Assembly: GCF_964204645.1 (NCBI RefSeq)
Contig: NC_134026.1
Coordinates: forward strand, 2,480,001 to 2,544,000
Origin: Tubulanus polymorphus
Taxonomy: Eukaryota; Nemertea; Palaeonemertea; Tubulaniformes; Tubulanidae
Length of the DNA: 64,000 nucleotides
Reading direction: 5' to 3'
In this document: positions 22,491-37,680 of the stretch, piece by piece
How the letters are laid out: every line of letters starts with the position of its first letter
How positions within the stretch are numbered: position 1 is the stretch's first letter
Program-made: the position numbers and the translations under genes
Notes under the pieces: generated by a model
What the model saw: only the letters and a program-made list of their open reading frames with translations
The model's database searches: none
What the model was told of the DNA's origin: nothing

Positions 22491-25400
22491 AACATCAGTA
22501 CCGATGATGCCAGACATACTGTCTGTACAAGGTGATGGGAGACGGTGGTACCTCGGAAAGTGGTGCTTGCCGAGCTTACAAGACTGATAACATGTCTAGT
22601 CGGGGTAAAGCGCGTTAAAGTCTATTCCTGAACGGAGACGAATGTTTAGTAAATAAGACAATTCTCTAGAGAAGGCATTAAGCAGTTTATCGCTATTAGT
22701 CGCCTTTACAATTTGTTTCATCTTTTCATCGGTCTCCGGTCTTGAAAGAAGTAGAAAAAATGTGGTAGTCAACACGTCTCTGGTATTATCATGCACTGGT
22801 ATGTGCTCCTCATAAACTGTAATTATGATAATATCAATTGAACTCATCATTTTACCATTATGCTAAATCATAATAACAGGAAGCGTGACAACATGTGGCG
22901 CCGAATGGAAGCTTTTTCCTGCATTTAGTTTTTAGCGTTCTCGTGATAAAAGACGATTGTTTGATTAGTATCGATATGTATTGATTGGATCTCAGCGGGA
23001 AGTCGATTTACTTAGACGTCTTCAAACAAGTGAACATAATTACTAATTAGATAACTGTAATCAATTCAGCTATTTAACGAGATAAAACCCAGGAAGCTGT
23101 TATCGACAATTAGAAAAATTATAGAGCCAGCTTGATAGGATAGCACGGCTTCGTCAGATCAGGTAAAAATAGCCGCCAAACTTCCGAAGCGTTCTAAGAC
23201 TCCCGTGGTTAACTGACCGATTGTGGACACCTGTCAGTGATGGAGATAGAAACGGCAACAATTCAACGATTCTTTGCCTAACTGTTCACTCCTATGAAAA
23301 TATCAAATTCCTAATCCCTTCACGTTAACACCCAGGTGATCAATAAGTTGTCATGTTAAACACACTGATCAGGATTAACGAATTAACCATATATAGATAG
23401 TATTATGTAATACAATTGGGAAGTGTCACATTTTCTTTTTACCTGGACAATTCACAAATTAGATTCCTCAAATGACTAGTGCTTTAAACCATGCTTTGAC
23501 ACTATACTAACAAATTGTGAAAAATGATCTTCTTTCCAAACTCAGGGTATTATAAGAATAATATTATATAACTACGCCGGTGATGGGTCTATAAATCCTA
23601 TTATGATACAATATTTTCTTAGCAAACAACAGAAAACTGTACATTGATTAGACAAGAACAAATGTGCCCAGATCTTGAAATACACTTCATATGCACTTCG
23701 CGCCTTCTAAAAATGTCTTAGAATTAATTTCCTTGTTTCGAAGTCATAATAAAACAGGGAGAAGTCAATTATGCGAAGGAAAATGAATTTGAATTGGAGA
23801 ACTCGAGTCAATCGGAGGACACTCGCGAAATACTGGTTGTCATGGACGGACATGTTTTCCTGTTTTCCCACCGACTCAAAATGTCTCATATCAAATACAC
23901 TTTGCAAGTAATATTTACACTCTGTATCACTTTATGTCAACGTTAAGAGGGAACAAAATGACTCTTGTATAAAACCGCATCAATCTTTAAGTGGATATAT
24001 TGCCCTAAATCTTCGCGGAATATGTCACTCTCAAAATCACGAGAATTGAAAGACGTGAGTTTTCGCTCTTTATGCGAGCGACCTCGGCCAAGTGAGTCTG
24101 TTCATATTCAGAATTCAGAATCTCAAATATCTGGCTTCAAATGCCGGAGTCTAGAATTGCATGCATAGCGATCATTTATCAAATCCATCCACTGAGACAA
24201 TGGATCTACATGACAATAACAAGGTGAACAGTAGCCACAAGATGAAGTACAGTTGCGTAATATTGAGGAAGAAATCAGAACTACGTCACCAGTACTGACG
24301 AGGCATGTATCTCTATATTAACCATAATGATTTATCAATATTGCTCGTTATAAGAAGACGATGGTTTCATATAGACTAATAGATCATGTACACCGTCTAA
24401 CTTCAGGTCCAAAATGCCCATCTTTCTAAGACAATGTCTAGCAACACGACATCGAAATACAGACATTCTGTGAGGCATATGAATTTCTAAATTGATATAA
24501 ATGATGCAATTTGAATGAATTGATACATCTACTTAGTAAGTAGAGCAATATAGCAATAGATAGAGTACTGTAACTTCTTAAAGATACTAGTTCCCACGTG
24601 TTTTAACAATGCTGTTTGTTTCTCACGTAAAGATCTTTCAACTCTCAACATTTGAAAACCGTGTTCAAAAGCTGCTCTCAAACGCTGGCATTATCTGATC
24701 TTTTGACTCATACATTACTAAACCGCTCAAAAGACTTTCTCTATCCAGATATTTTTGGCCACGCCGAGTAAAAATCCACTACTGTTCAGAATGTTAAGAG
24801 ATTTGTTTCACCAACCACCACACCACAAGAGTCAGGGCAAAAACAAAGAAGAATTCTATGAAAGATGTGTTTTTTCTTTGTAGTAGGAGAGTTTAACCGC
24901 TGTATGTGTGAACAGAATGATAAGATATAGAACTGATATTCAATCCATAAAACCATCTTCCTTTCATGTGCACAGATAAATAACATCAAATGAAATACAT
25001 GCCATGTCTTCAATAAACGTAAAAGAGTTTTATGATGCTTTTCAATATTTATCGTATCTCTGAGTTGAGGTTGATATCTAGTCTCGCAATTTATTTTTCA
25101 CCAAAAATGATACATAAGTAAAATGAAACTCACTTCTGTTCAAAGGCAATTCAGACAAATCTTCCGAATTTCACCTTTTACGGAACAAGTGCTTCAAACT
25201 ACACTGAGCTGTCTCAGTAATTATGGTTATCCAACAAAACTTAATTGGCTTCGCTTGTAAGCTGGGTATCACATCAGCTATATACTATATCATAGATATA
25301 TCTGCTAAAACCAGTTTGAAAAATCAAGTCAGGTAAAACCATCTGTTCCTATTACAATGCACGATATTATTAACATAGCACAATAAAACAGAACTGTGCT

Positions 25401-28400
25401 AAAAATGTACATAACGTATTCGTATATGAATATATGTGATAAAACAGTTACAACTATATATGAGGAATGATTGATCACTGATTTATTCCAAAATTCAAAA
25501 CATAGTCATCTAGATTGATTATTTTGTCAACAAGCGGCAAGCAGCAAAAAACGTTTTATATATTTTTTGTGGAAACAAGTTCTATATAATATGTATGTAC
25601 ATGGGGACTGCAGAAATCAAAGCTATTCATAAAGTCTGATTTAATAGCAATAATTGGTCTGAAAATGTAGAACATGCTCGTTGGCCTTTCAATATAAAAC
25701 AGGTAATGAAATATCGAGTTTGCACTTAAAAAATATACCGAGTATTCGTTCATACCCCGAATGGCAAGTTGTTCTAAATCAAGAGACGTCCGCATAAAAT
25801 TAGGATTAAAACTGAACTGGTACATTTTTATATGATTTATCGCTATTTGAGTTCACGACGTGTAAACAGATTGCGCGATGGTCGAGATGAAATCTCTCCG
25901 TTAAATAAATTCCACTTCCGCGGCTTCTGAAGATTTTATGTAATTATACACAGCGATGCATCTGTCAATGCTCGGTTATTAATACTAACGATTCGAAAGC
26001 GTCGACAAAGTTTGAAGTTTATCCGGCCACGAGGCAAATCACGACCCAAACAATCCGAACATCTGCCGCGCCAAACAGAGCAAACTGCCCTCGATACATT
26101 TAAATTTAGAGATGATTTTTTTTCTTCATTTTCCACGCGTGTTGAATGACGTTTTAATAAGTGCAGGACTAGACGCGCAATAATATCTGAAGATTTTCAA
26201 AAATGTTCAGGCGAAACATCAACAAACATTTCCCACATCATTTCTCTCATAAGAGTTGCCAAGTCTTCCTTCCCCCATGTGCTTATAACCTGGTAATACA
26301 CAGAGCGCAAGTTGTAACAACCTGTTTACATCAGCAGCTATTGCGGGTAACACTCAAAAATACTTCATAAACCGTCATCATAAAAACATCTCTGGTAAAC
26401 GTATGATATTTGGTATCATCAATATGTAGCTATCGTTAGAAAACTCATGAATCGACTTAATCCAACTTCATCACCGACTAATATAGAAATCAACATTACC
26501 TCACATTTTCTCATCCATCACTGAATTCTCCGACAAACTTGGCAAATAATGATCTCGATAGGAAATGGGGTGAATGAACTTCTCAGGGAGCCCCAGGTGT
26601 TAAATCAAGACTTTTATGGGACAGCGCCTGAATAAACAAGTCAACATTATCTACTTCACACTAGGCTCTTCTTCACTTTATCATTAAATAGATAGATAAT
26701 GAAGTGAAAAGAGAAAGTGAAGACCAGCATTAATAAAAGACAACAGGTTTTCTATAATGGCGCTTCTGTTCCTACACATGACCACACAATAGAAGGGGTG
26801 GTTCCTAGATTTATTACGGGAGTGATGAAACTGCAGGGTCGTATTGTTTGCTCGTTGATTCCGGCACATGTTAGCGGTCTCAGCATTGTCTATACAGGTG
26901 ACTGTCAATTTTCCACATCAAATCACTATTGAGCCAGGAGGGAGAATAGCAGTTAACCTAATCTAATCTGATCCAGACGACCATCTTTTCAATATTCAAA
27001 TTAATTCGCAATTTCTCATATTAGATGAATCTTGGAGTATATAATCATCTCGACTCCGAGATTAAACGCAAACGAACTGGATTTCAACGATGGATAAAAA
27101 TGGCCCCGATCGATATACACCAATTACAGCAGCTGCAAATCGAAGACATTTGACGCTTAGAAACCTCGTTTTAAAAGTCTCCACTCAAACCGACACAATA
27201 CAACTAATTATTGATTATCAAACAACTGATGTAAACCTTTATCTTCTGATAAGAATCTCATATTACCCGATATATTAGTCACCCATTTATCAATCTAAAA
27301 TCAAGAGCATGGTTTGTTGGGTTTTAATATCATGATAGAAACCTCGATCGACGGTTCAGCTTTGTGCGGTTTGTTTGAGTTTCTATCATGACACAAAGAC
27401 CTATTGCGTAAAACACGCACACCAATAATTAGCAATTTCTGATAACGAGGAGTTTGAAAATATAATAACATTCGTAGAACCATACAGAGACAGGGGCTCT
27501 TCTCATTCGAGTGTCGCCGGTATAACATCCACCTATGGCAAGTGAGGGAATTGATGTTATCCAAGGTAGCTATGAACGTAAACAAGCTGATCAATAAAAT
27601 GCTGCAAACGTAGAATAATCTCAGTGACAGGCACTCCTATTACACGCTCATATATGGTGATATGTACTAGAAATCTGAATATCATCAATGGACTGAAATG
27701 AAATCAGTGCAAGTGACAGCATGAAAATGTTAGATTATCATGGCACATTTAAGTATCCTGCAGTTCATAAAGAAGGAGTCCCAAACCCCAGAACACAACA
27801 CAAGGCATAACTGTAGCGGGTACTCAATTTCCATGAGGATGCGATATTGATTCAAAGATTGAAAATATTCTTGCAGGTCATTGCTTGAAGATAAGGGTGA
27901 ATTTCATGACCTTCATTTATTTGAATCAATTGAAAACTACAAAAAACAAAACATGAATGATAACAGGCCATTTGTACGAGATTGACCAAATCATGGACTA
28001 GAACAGCAGGTGAATCTGTCAACATCAAAACTAGATAAAAGCACTGCAGGGTGTCTACCAAGTATCAGACAGCCAGACACAGGCAATCAGAGGATTAACT
28101 CGGTTTTACATAATCTAATTTGATTTAAGAGATTATGGATAATCTAATTTGTTTTATAGGATTATACTGTTTGATGCCTGCTTCAGGATATTCACCGTGC
28201 CCAAAATTGAAGAGATTGTCCAGTTCCGACTTAGCATCATCAGTGAAATAGATATCTAATGAAATGTCACAGTTCAGACCTACTGTCAGAAATTAAACAA
28301 GAATTTGAGAATCCTTACATAAGGAAATCTGAACTTTTCTTACCTCAATATCCCTAGAAAGTGCCTCATAATAATTCCACAATAATTAGGGTAGTTTACG

Positions 28401-30229
28401 ACATTTGACAGTACTTTCACTGTGCAAGCATTTCAGTACTGAATGCGTGTTGTGTTATGACAGTCTGGTGGTCAAAGAGTCATTGATAGTTCACCACTAA
28501 TGAAGGTGTCAATCGTCAGACAAATATAATATAATGTACTGACCGGTGGACAAGTCAACCGGATTAAGAAATCTGTGGAACTTTGACGTATGAATAACAA
28601 ACATTAAACTGCGAAAAATAGTTAATTTGCAGAAAGGTAAACCATAAAATCTGATTATATAAAACCAGTCTATTGAAACAATACATATCAGCTGAAGATC
28701 ATGTTAAGTTCAAGTGACCACAATTTTATATACCATTTTAATAATTGATACTTGAACTCGATGAAACCATTCAGACTTGAGCTGCGTCGTCGAAATTACG
28801 AAATTGTGTGAATTTACATCGTATTACTTATACCAGAAATGTCATCTTTTTTCTAAGTCAAACATATTTCCCGTAATGATATAATCATGTCATTTACTAA
28901 ACAAATTATTGTATATTACTGAAATTGTACTCGTCTCTGCACTGTTCAAATAATCATTCATTACCTAAAGTGCCACTTCATCTACTATATAACCGTCATT
29001 AACTATGATTCAATGTCTCAATAATGTTTTTTTTTTGTCCTCCATATCTTACGATGTTTGGCAACAATAAATGACTAACGAAAAATGACTAAAACTTATC
29101 CTGATTCAACCGCGAGTTTAAAGTTCGATGCACACTCATCAAAATTACATTCTAGAAGCTCCTCCAAATAGAAATAAACTTTTTAAATAAAACTTTGAAT
29201 TAAAATTTCACATCCTTCTTCAGCGAAAACCTTAAAAACGTTCGAAACAATTTGAGAATATCGATTTGTGTTAATGTGCAGAAACATGAAATCATTATCG
29301 AATTACATGATACCGTATCACACTGATAAGCTTACCGTTTTCCGTTTCAAAATAAATGACATCTGACAATTAACGTATAATCCAAACTGCTACAATTGTT
29401 TCAATAGGGTAACCACACGAAAAATGTTACAAACACTGGCAATTAAGTCAGTTCGGTAGAATAAATCCTGTTTATTTTGGTTTCGGAATTGAAACGTTTC
29501 GCTTAGCGATGAAAATTCCCTATGGTTATGACGCGACGACAAATCGACTCAATGAATGCAGAGTCCTGGCGTGCGCACGAATCAATGAGGACAACACGAC
29601 TATGAGTAGAGGGGAGATAGGTGCTGCTAGCTGGCTGCTCTTATCTATCCACATATCACAATATTTCTGTTCTTTTCCTCGATAACTTCGGCTTTAAAAA
29701 CCAACAAAGTTTTTATTCTCGTATTATTTGAAAACCTGAATAGTTGAATAGTTCTGCACATAAAACTGTGACCTATACCAGAAACGTACTGTTTTTGTAC
29801 ATCATTTTTTATATCGCAGAGCCTTAAAGTACCCGGGTATGCGCGCTAGCGCGACAATACAAACCATACTCGATTGAATATGCTTTTTGAAAGAGAAAAA
29901 AAATAGTGAGCAAATTCGTCATTACCTTTTATTTGATACAAGTTATACACAAGCACTTTTGCTAATATTCCAATTCAACCCATAGAGGGGGAGAATCTAC
30001 AACGAACAAACGGTAAAACACCTGTCTTAAAATGTGAATCTTAAAAGATACTCATCTACAAACACCGCAGGTGATCATCTTAGAGAAAACCATCGGAAGT
30101 GTTGTTTAAGTTATGTTTATGCAGCTGCAATTAGTATTAGTTACTTTTAAACGTTTATTTCATTCTTCTAATGAATGTTTTTCGATGCATATGAATCATA
30201 TAGGCATGATGCGCACCACAGTTAGAAAT

Positions 30230-30500
30230 GTAAGGGTGGATTTGAAATTTCGAATGTGCCCTCCTAAGTGTTTAGAAATTTTTCTTTCTAATAAAATTCT
30301 AAAAATACCAAAAATGAATCCAAATGGGCCCAAATAAGGGTCCTTTTTGTCCGAAGTTTTCTGTGGGAGGGCCACCAGAACCCCGACTAATGTTTCTCTT
30401 TGCAGCCCTCTTTGCCAAATCTACCCTATTCAAATAAAGTACCCATTCTTTTTTTCAGGTCCACTCCCTTCCTAGATCTGCCGTTGAAATGCATGGGTTT
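30230..30500. repeat. Relic repeat, family also present at 40.1-40.3 kb
   Basis: The piece at about 30,354-30,386 (GAAGTTTTCTGTGGGAGG then GCCACCAGAACCCC) resembles about 40,236-40,268 (AAGTTTTTTGGGGGAGG then CCCACCAAACAC). The latter lies inside a defined inverted-repeat element, so this is probably an older degenerate copy. No coding capacity. Confidence 0.5.
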
Positions 30501-31404
30501 CTTGAAAAGATTAACCCGCAAAATTTGATTAACAATTTTAGAAACAAAGTAAAGATGAAAAGGAAATGTCAGATATTATCAGATGAACTATTGAGATGGC
30601 CTTGTTATTTCACGTTCAATTGATTCTTTCCTCTCATAAAAAACGTCTTTGATGTTATTTTTATATTTTTATGGTCAATGGTAACTTTACACGCACTCAA
30701 CTCGACTAACGATGAAAAATAAAAGTTCGCGCGAATAGCGGAGAGAGCAACTTTGACATTTTGAACAAGTTCAAATAAGTGCAAATACACGTACATATAC
30801 TGTGTTATCTGGAGAGGGATGTCCAGTGATAAAGGGACCTATTGAATGACATTCGAACAAATATATGATCCTCAAATCATTAACAATCTAAACATATTTC
30901 ATTATTGAATATCATAAACATCGGAAACCATTCTTGACTGCAAACTATCTACAGTTAATGAATTAAAACTCTGTTCAAAACTGTCCAAAAAATCAATTTT
31001 CTATCGCTACTCACCAACTCACAATATTAGCTCAAACTGGCTCAAACTGGCACAAACTTACTCCAAATAAACATTACATATTTCAGACGATGAAATGATT
31101 GCCTGGGCTCTGAACATTTTCTGTTGAAATATCATTTTGACCCCTGATAATTATCATAAATGTGTTAATTGCCGAATGCTGATTGGGTTGATAGATGTTT
31201 AAATGCTGTTGTTGACATTTTATTGACCGTTTTTATCGTAATTACAGCAACTGATTCTATCTAATTTTCACACTTATTATTCATTATCACCGCAACAATT
31301 AACGTCTCGGTTTCCATATAATCTCATAATGAGATTAAAAACTACTTTTTATCAACAAATTATTGACATTTATGACATGTAAATCTGAGCACAAAATGAA
31401 ACGG

Positions 31405-31655
31405 GCCCAAAACTAAGGTCTGAGGGAGGGTTGCACCCCCAATATAGGGCACATCATATAATCAAAAGGGCACGCCGAAAGAAAGCTTATCCGAAAACAT
31501 TAACTCATTTTTAGTAGAGAACAAGCTTATGAATTCAAACCTTTTTAGGTATCAGTTTAATACTTTTCATATTCCCGTGATATCTAAGGGCAACTTAACA
31601 TTCTTAGGGGTTGCACACCTCCTGCACCCTGGATCCACCCCTATATAGGACTGAT
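31405..31655. repeat. Possible relic of the same G-rich repeat type
   Basis: GAGGGAGGGTTGCACCCCC and GGATCCACCCC motifs flank an AT-rich core, similar in style to the 30.3- and 40.1-kb copies. Similarity is too weak by eye to be certain. Confidence 0.3.
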
Positions 31656-33329
31656 AGTTACAGACAACGAAAAATTATTGGGTTATTTTCATTGAAATGA
31701 ATAAACGATTGCTCAAGTGCAGGTGGTGGGTATATACATAATACGTGCACAAAATGTGTCAAATCGTACTTTAGTTTATTTGTTTTCTAATTAGAGCTGT
31801 AGAGTAAAGGCAGTCAATAACTACCAAGTATAACAAAGCGGTCTTCTACTTTCGACAAGTATTTGCGTAAATATGTGAATATACGTTTTAGCTGCGCGCG
31901 AAAAACTTGTAGAATAATAATAGATTTAATAATGCACTATTTTACGAATCTTTAATCCAGAAAACAGTTTTTCAGGAAAATGTTTTTGTTTCGATTTTAG
32001 CTTTTAAACTCGGTACTATATCATTCCCACTTCTTAATTGATTTACTGGAAGAAAAACATAATTTTCTGACCAAATCTGGAAAAAAGAACAAGCTATTCT
32101 TCGTTCGCTGCTTTACAATCATCTACGCGCCCGTTATAAAAAACCTATTGTAAAATCTATTTATACATTTCAACACCAGGTGATTTTTTTTCATAGCCAA
32201 ATTGTTGACCCCTGACAGCTGTCGTACTATGAATATCCTATTGAGCGGCACATTTACCTTTCCTAAAAGACTGGTCGAGTATAAATACGGACTTAAGTCA
32301 GCTTTTTCTTTCGAACACAATCCTGAATGAATAGAAATTATGAATATGTCGACAAATTCATTAAATTATCGCCTTAAAAGAATTTTTTAAGCCATAAAAA
32401 ATAATTCATGCGTGATATATTAGAAAAGTTTTAACAATAGAACAGGAAAATGATGCTAACAACTTATCAGAACAAGAAATAATGGAAATATATATTACCC
32501 GCATAATTCAAAGTGGAAGCATCCTTCATAAATAATTCAAGTATTTGACAAAAAAATTCCATCGATTGTCAGCAATAACAAATGAATATTGGATTATGAT
32601 GTAATACTTGTAAGAGGTACCATATGCTCTAATGCATGTGTAATCATCTAAATCTATAAAATCCTTATCAAATGCAAAACAAAATATTTATCCAATCTTA
32701 TACACTGACTAAATAAATATAATAGCTTAATGATTGTACTGACCATTGTAAATAAAGAATTCATAAGCGGAATCAATAACTCCGAAATTGTTCATTGACT
32801 TTTCAAATAGGCCTAATCAAACAAATTAAAATAAATAATAAATATTTTGTTCAATGAGTGAAGTTTAAATAAACATTTCAAGTATAGACGGGCAGGCTTC
32901 AACTGGTCTGTATATCAGATGGTTAACATTGGTGATCCTTTTTCATATCTAGAAATACCAGTATACATTTTGTAACAATTCATTCCCGAGAATGTTTTCA
33001 CTGTTTTCTTCAAATAATTCTTTTAACAGGAAAAAAATACGAAATCGTTGGCTATGAAAATTGAGAAACTAGGGACCTCTTCTATAGTCCTCTTTAGTAG
33101 TTGAGCCTCTATTTTCTCAATTTTTCTAACATTTTTAGCGTGTTGTAGGGCCTTTAGAAATTGAGAGACGGAGTTGACGTAGTTGTAGGTGGGCCAGGCG
33201 AATACCGGTGTGAAAGATTGGGACTTGGAAACTGATTGTCACGTCACGCGCGTTTAGCATACTTACACGAGTTAAAACCATCCAAGCGTAGCATACACAC
33301 ACACGTGTCGCTTCGCGTGGATCGCGCCA

Positions 33330-33480
33330 TGCGCAACGACCTTGCAATGAATGCACGCCTACGCTTGCCACAGTAAGCAAAATTGGAAGCCTCCCGCAAT
33401 GAGTATCCACTTACCGCAGTAAACATCACATATGGAGCCTTCCCGATATGGCTTTACGCTTGCCGCAACAAGCTTTCCTA
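33330..33480. repeat. Degenerate tandem repeat in 3' flank of regucalcin A
   Basis: Words like CTTGCCACAGTAAGCA and GGAAGCCTCCCGCAA recur two to three times in diverged form. The same words appear at about 35,930-36,040, the equivalent position 3' of regucalcin B, so the regucalcin duplication carried this flank with it. Confidence 0.65.
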
Positions 33481-33755
33481 CACTTACACCTTATAGAAAA
33501 ACGAATGCACAAAATACCTATAGAAATAAATAACAAAGACATTGTATGAGTACAAATAAAAATATCACTTTTATTATCATATAAATTTGTTATACAACAA
33601 GATTCATTTTGGCTTCGCTTTTTACAATAAGCTTGACTATATTGAACTCATTATTGCCTAGAACTATCCTGGATAGTATGAATATCCATATAAAATAACA
33701 GTAGATTAAAAGAACATATCATGCATTGATTCTACCAGGTTCACGAGACAAAATA

Positions 33756-35597
33756 TCAACCTTCATATATATTAGGTTTAAAACCATGCACTCCCAGACC
33801 AGTAATTTTAAATAAAGAACCAGCTAATGGATCTGTCTTTTTAAATTCCTCCTCAGTATATCCCAATCTAGAAGAGGTAACAAAAAGTTCATCGTAATTG
33901 GGACCACCGAAACAGCATGAAGATGTTCTCTTAGCCGGTATTTTCACAGTACGCAAAAGCTTGCCTAAAAATAATAACGTTTACTGGTACATACTTAGAA
34001 CAACAACTTTTTGGGTGTTTAATTGTAGACAAGATAATGAAATTATTTTCAATTTCCAATACAAGCGGAAATCAAGTCATGTTGTGCAGATACTACTGAA
34101 TGCGACAGATTTTATAAAAGTTTTACCTGATTTAGGATCAAACCTAGCAACTTGACCTCCGTAGTAACAAGCAATCCATAGCATTCCTTCGTTATCGATA
34201 CACATTCCGTCAGCTGCACCCATATAGTCATCAGAACCTTCTTTCGGAAATTCAATGATGCAACGTTTGTTACCTGTAACGAAAATGCGTAACGTTCGAC
34301 ACAATTCTTGCTCAATATGTCATATTTGTCAAGTTGCATAAAGCCGAAAAAGGACTAAAATCTGAAGACTGTTGATAACTCGTTTGCTGCTACCGTATTT
34401 GTCCCAGTTACAACTATGAGATGTCTTGCAGTTGGCAATAGGGCTATTACATATTCAAAATTTGACCTACGAGATTACCATTGAGAATTTTGCAAAGAAC
34501 TAAGAAAAATAATATACCGCCCACATTGGTGCAAAACGATTTTGGCGGTATAGAGAGTATGGCAGTATATCGGGGTTGTTTTACTGTGTATTTGTATAGA
34601 GATGTACATTGAAGAAACCTGGCAGTAGGCGGGGGTGCCTGGGGGTAAATGGAAGGGCGGTTTATCGGGGTTGACTGTATGTCATTCCGATCGCCAGTGC
34701 AAATATCAAACTAGAAGGTTCAGCAATAAAATAGCAATAATGTGTAGTGGCAATGGTGGCTGAATCAGTACTATGGAGGTAAGTGGTAGTTGGCAGTGAA
34801 TGTGTTACTTTGTAAGATGCAACTGAGTGTAGTAAGGGTCTTCAACTTACTCGCTACGCCTGTTTCTTTATCATAATCAAAGGCATAAACTCGGGAGGGA
34901 ATACTATCGATAAAATAAAGAATCTTATCATCAAGACTCCACGCGAGACCATTCGAAATTGAGACTTTATCGGTAAACTGTGTAACCTTCTTGTCTTTAT
35001 CAATGCAATAGAGAGAACCTTGTTCTTCTTCAAAATCAGTAGGATTTCTTCCAAACGTCCCTGAAGAAAATGAATGATGAAATCGGAAGTCGTAAATCTT
35101 GTGAAAAACAATCTAATATCATTTAGCTCGATTTTTAAAGGGATTTTGTACCTGCCCAGATACGACCAGAAGAGTCACATTTAGCGTCGTTGAATATTGT
35201 ATTTTGACCTTCTTCAACTGAAGCTATCACAGAATAATCATCAGGATTGTTCCAATCAAACTGAATCACTGATTGACCCAAACTCGCCACAAATCCACCT
35301 TCCTTCCTCGGCAGAATGAATGAGGTATTAGAATCTACAAGTCAATCATAAGTTAAATTGAGCAAAATCACCTCCTAGTAGAAGACAATCTCATAAATTG
35401 GTCATTTCATTAAAATACTTACTACCAATAGTAATTTTTTCAGTGATATTTGAGTGATAATTCCACCGAAATATTCTATCGACATCCGCCCATATGTTAA
35501 CAAAATAAAGTGTCTGAGTCAATTCATCCCAATGAGGTCCTTCTCCAATTGCAGAAGCTATGTTCTTAAGAACGCAAGTCATTTTTGTTTCCGACAT
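33756..35597 (-). CDS. RGN: Regucalcin/SMP30, copy A
   Basis: SMP-30/gluconolactonase-family beta-propeller, 307 aa (human regucalcin is 299). Family members are cytosolic metal-dependent lactonases and calcium-binding proteins. Exons: 35,423-35,597; 35,152-35,334; 34,851-35,060; 34,127-34,273; 33,756-33,964, all phase 1, with ATG at 35,595 and TGA at 33,756. Predicted metal ligands are present: Glu in GEGPHWD, Asn in SISNGLAWS, Asp in ADGMCID. The segment read as N-x-R-F-N-D in most relatives is N-T-I-F-N-D here, so the arginine at human position 101 is replaced by Ile. A minus-strand AATAAA lies at 33,570-33,575. The gene is tandem with copy B, 634 bp away. Intron 3 (34,274-34,850) carries transposon ends. 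Confidence 0.95.
34510..34680. repeat. pogo/Tigger-like terminal sequences in regucalcin A intron
   Basis: GGTTTATCGGGGTTGACTG at 34,660-34,678 and a diverged direct copy near 34,565-34,587 (TATATCGGGGTTG, then TTTTACTG) resemble right ends of CAGT...-type elements. TATACCGCCC at about 34,513 resembles the opposite internal arm. It looks like a broken or nested non-autonomous element. Confidence 0.45.
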
Positions 35598-36231
35598 GGT
35601 CTTCTGTAGCAGTTTACACAGTTAAACATGAACCATAGACTTCAACAAAATCAGTTAATAGATTCTTATGTCGGCGGCATATAATGTAAAATCATATAGA
35701 TAGAGTGGTAAAAAAGTAGTTCATTCTAATGATTTAGGCCTAAGGCACTTTTTACTTTGAAAACAAAAGTAGGAGAGATGTCATCTTATCTTACGAGAAA
35801 CAGGTCATACAAGATTAAGTAATCAAAATACCAGTCTGAATTCCATACCAGACCATTTACGGGTTCCTATCAAAAACTGTACATCTTACGTTAGAAATAA
35901 ATAAAAATACGAGCCATTACTACGACCTTGAAATGAACGCGCATACACTTGCCACAGTAAGCATAAGCGGGAGCCACCCGCTACTAATGGCCACTATCCG
36001 CAGTAAGCACGTCAACGAGGAGCACTACCGATTCGGCTATTTCACTCTTCACCTAGCATTAACTGAGATTAGTAGAAATTCATAGACCTTTAAAAATAAA
36101 CAACAAGCATTACTTTTGTACAACATTTATATAAATTTGCATTAAAACAATATTCTGACAGTTTAGCTTCTCACTGTAATTGTAAACCATTGATACATCA
36201 TGTTTATTGATTCGCCGTAAGAGACAAAATA

Positions 36232-37680
<1,449 letters not shown>

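Larger units (their letters stand above)
16421..33755. other. Gene-poor 17-kb stretch
   Basis: I find no exon chain, conserved protein motif or RNA gene on either strand. ORFs are all under about 115 codons and look random. It may contain 5' non-coding exons and the promoter of the axotactin-like gene, plus 3' flank of regucalcin A at its right end. Recognisable contents are inverted repeats near 16.6 and 18.2 kb, a pyrimidine tract at about 19,686-19,748, a (TC)n tract at 20,179-20,211, an X-box at 22,477 and relic repeats near 30.3 and 31.5 kb. Confidence 0.6.
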
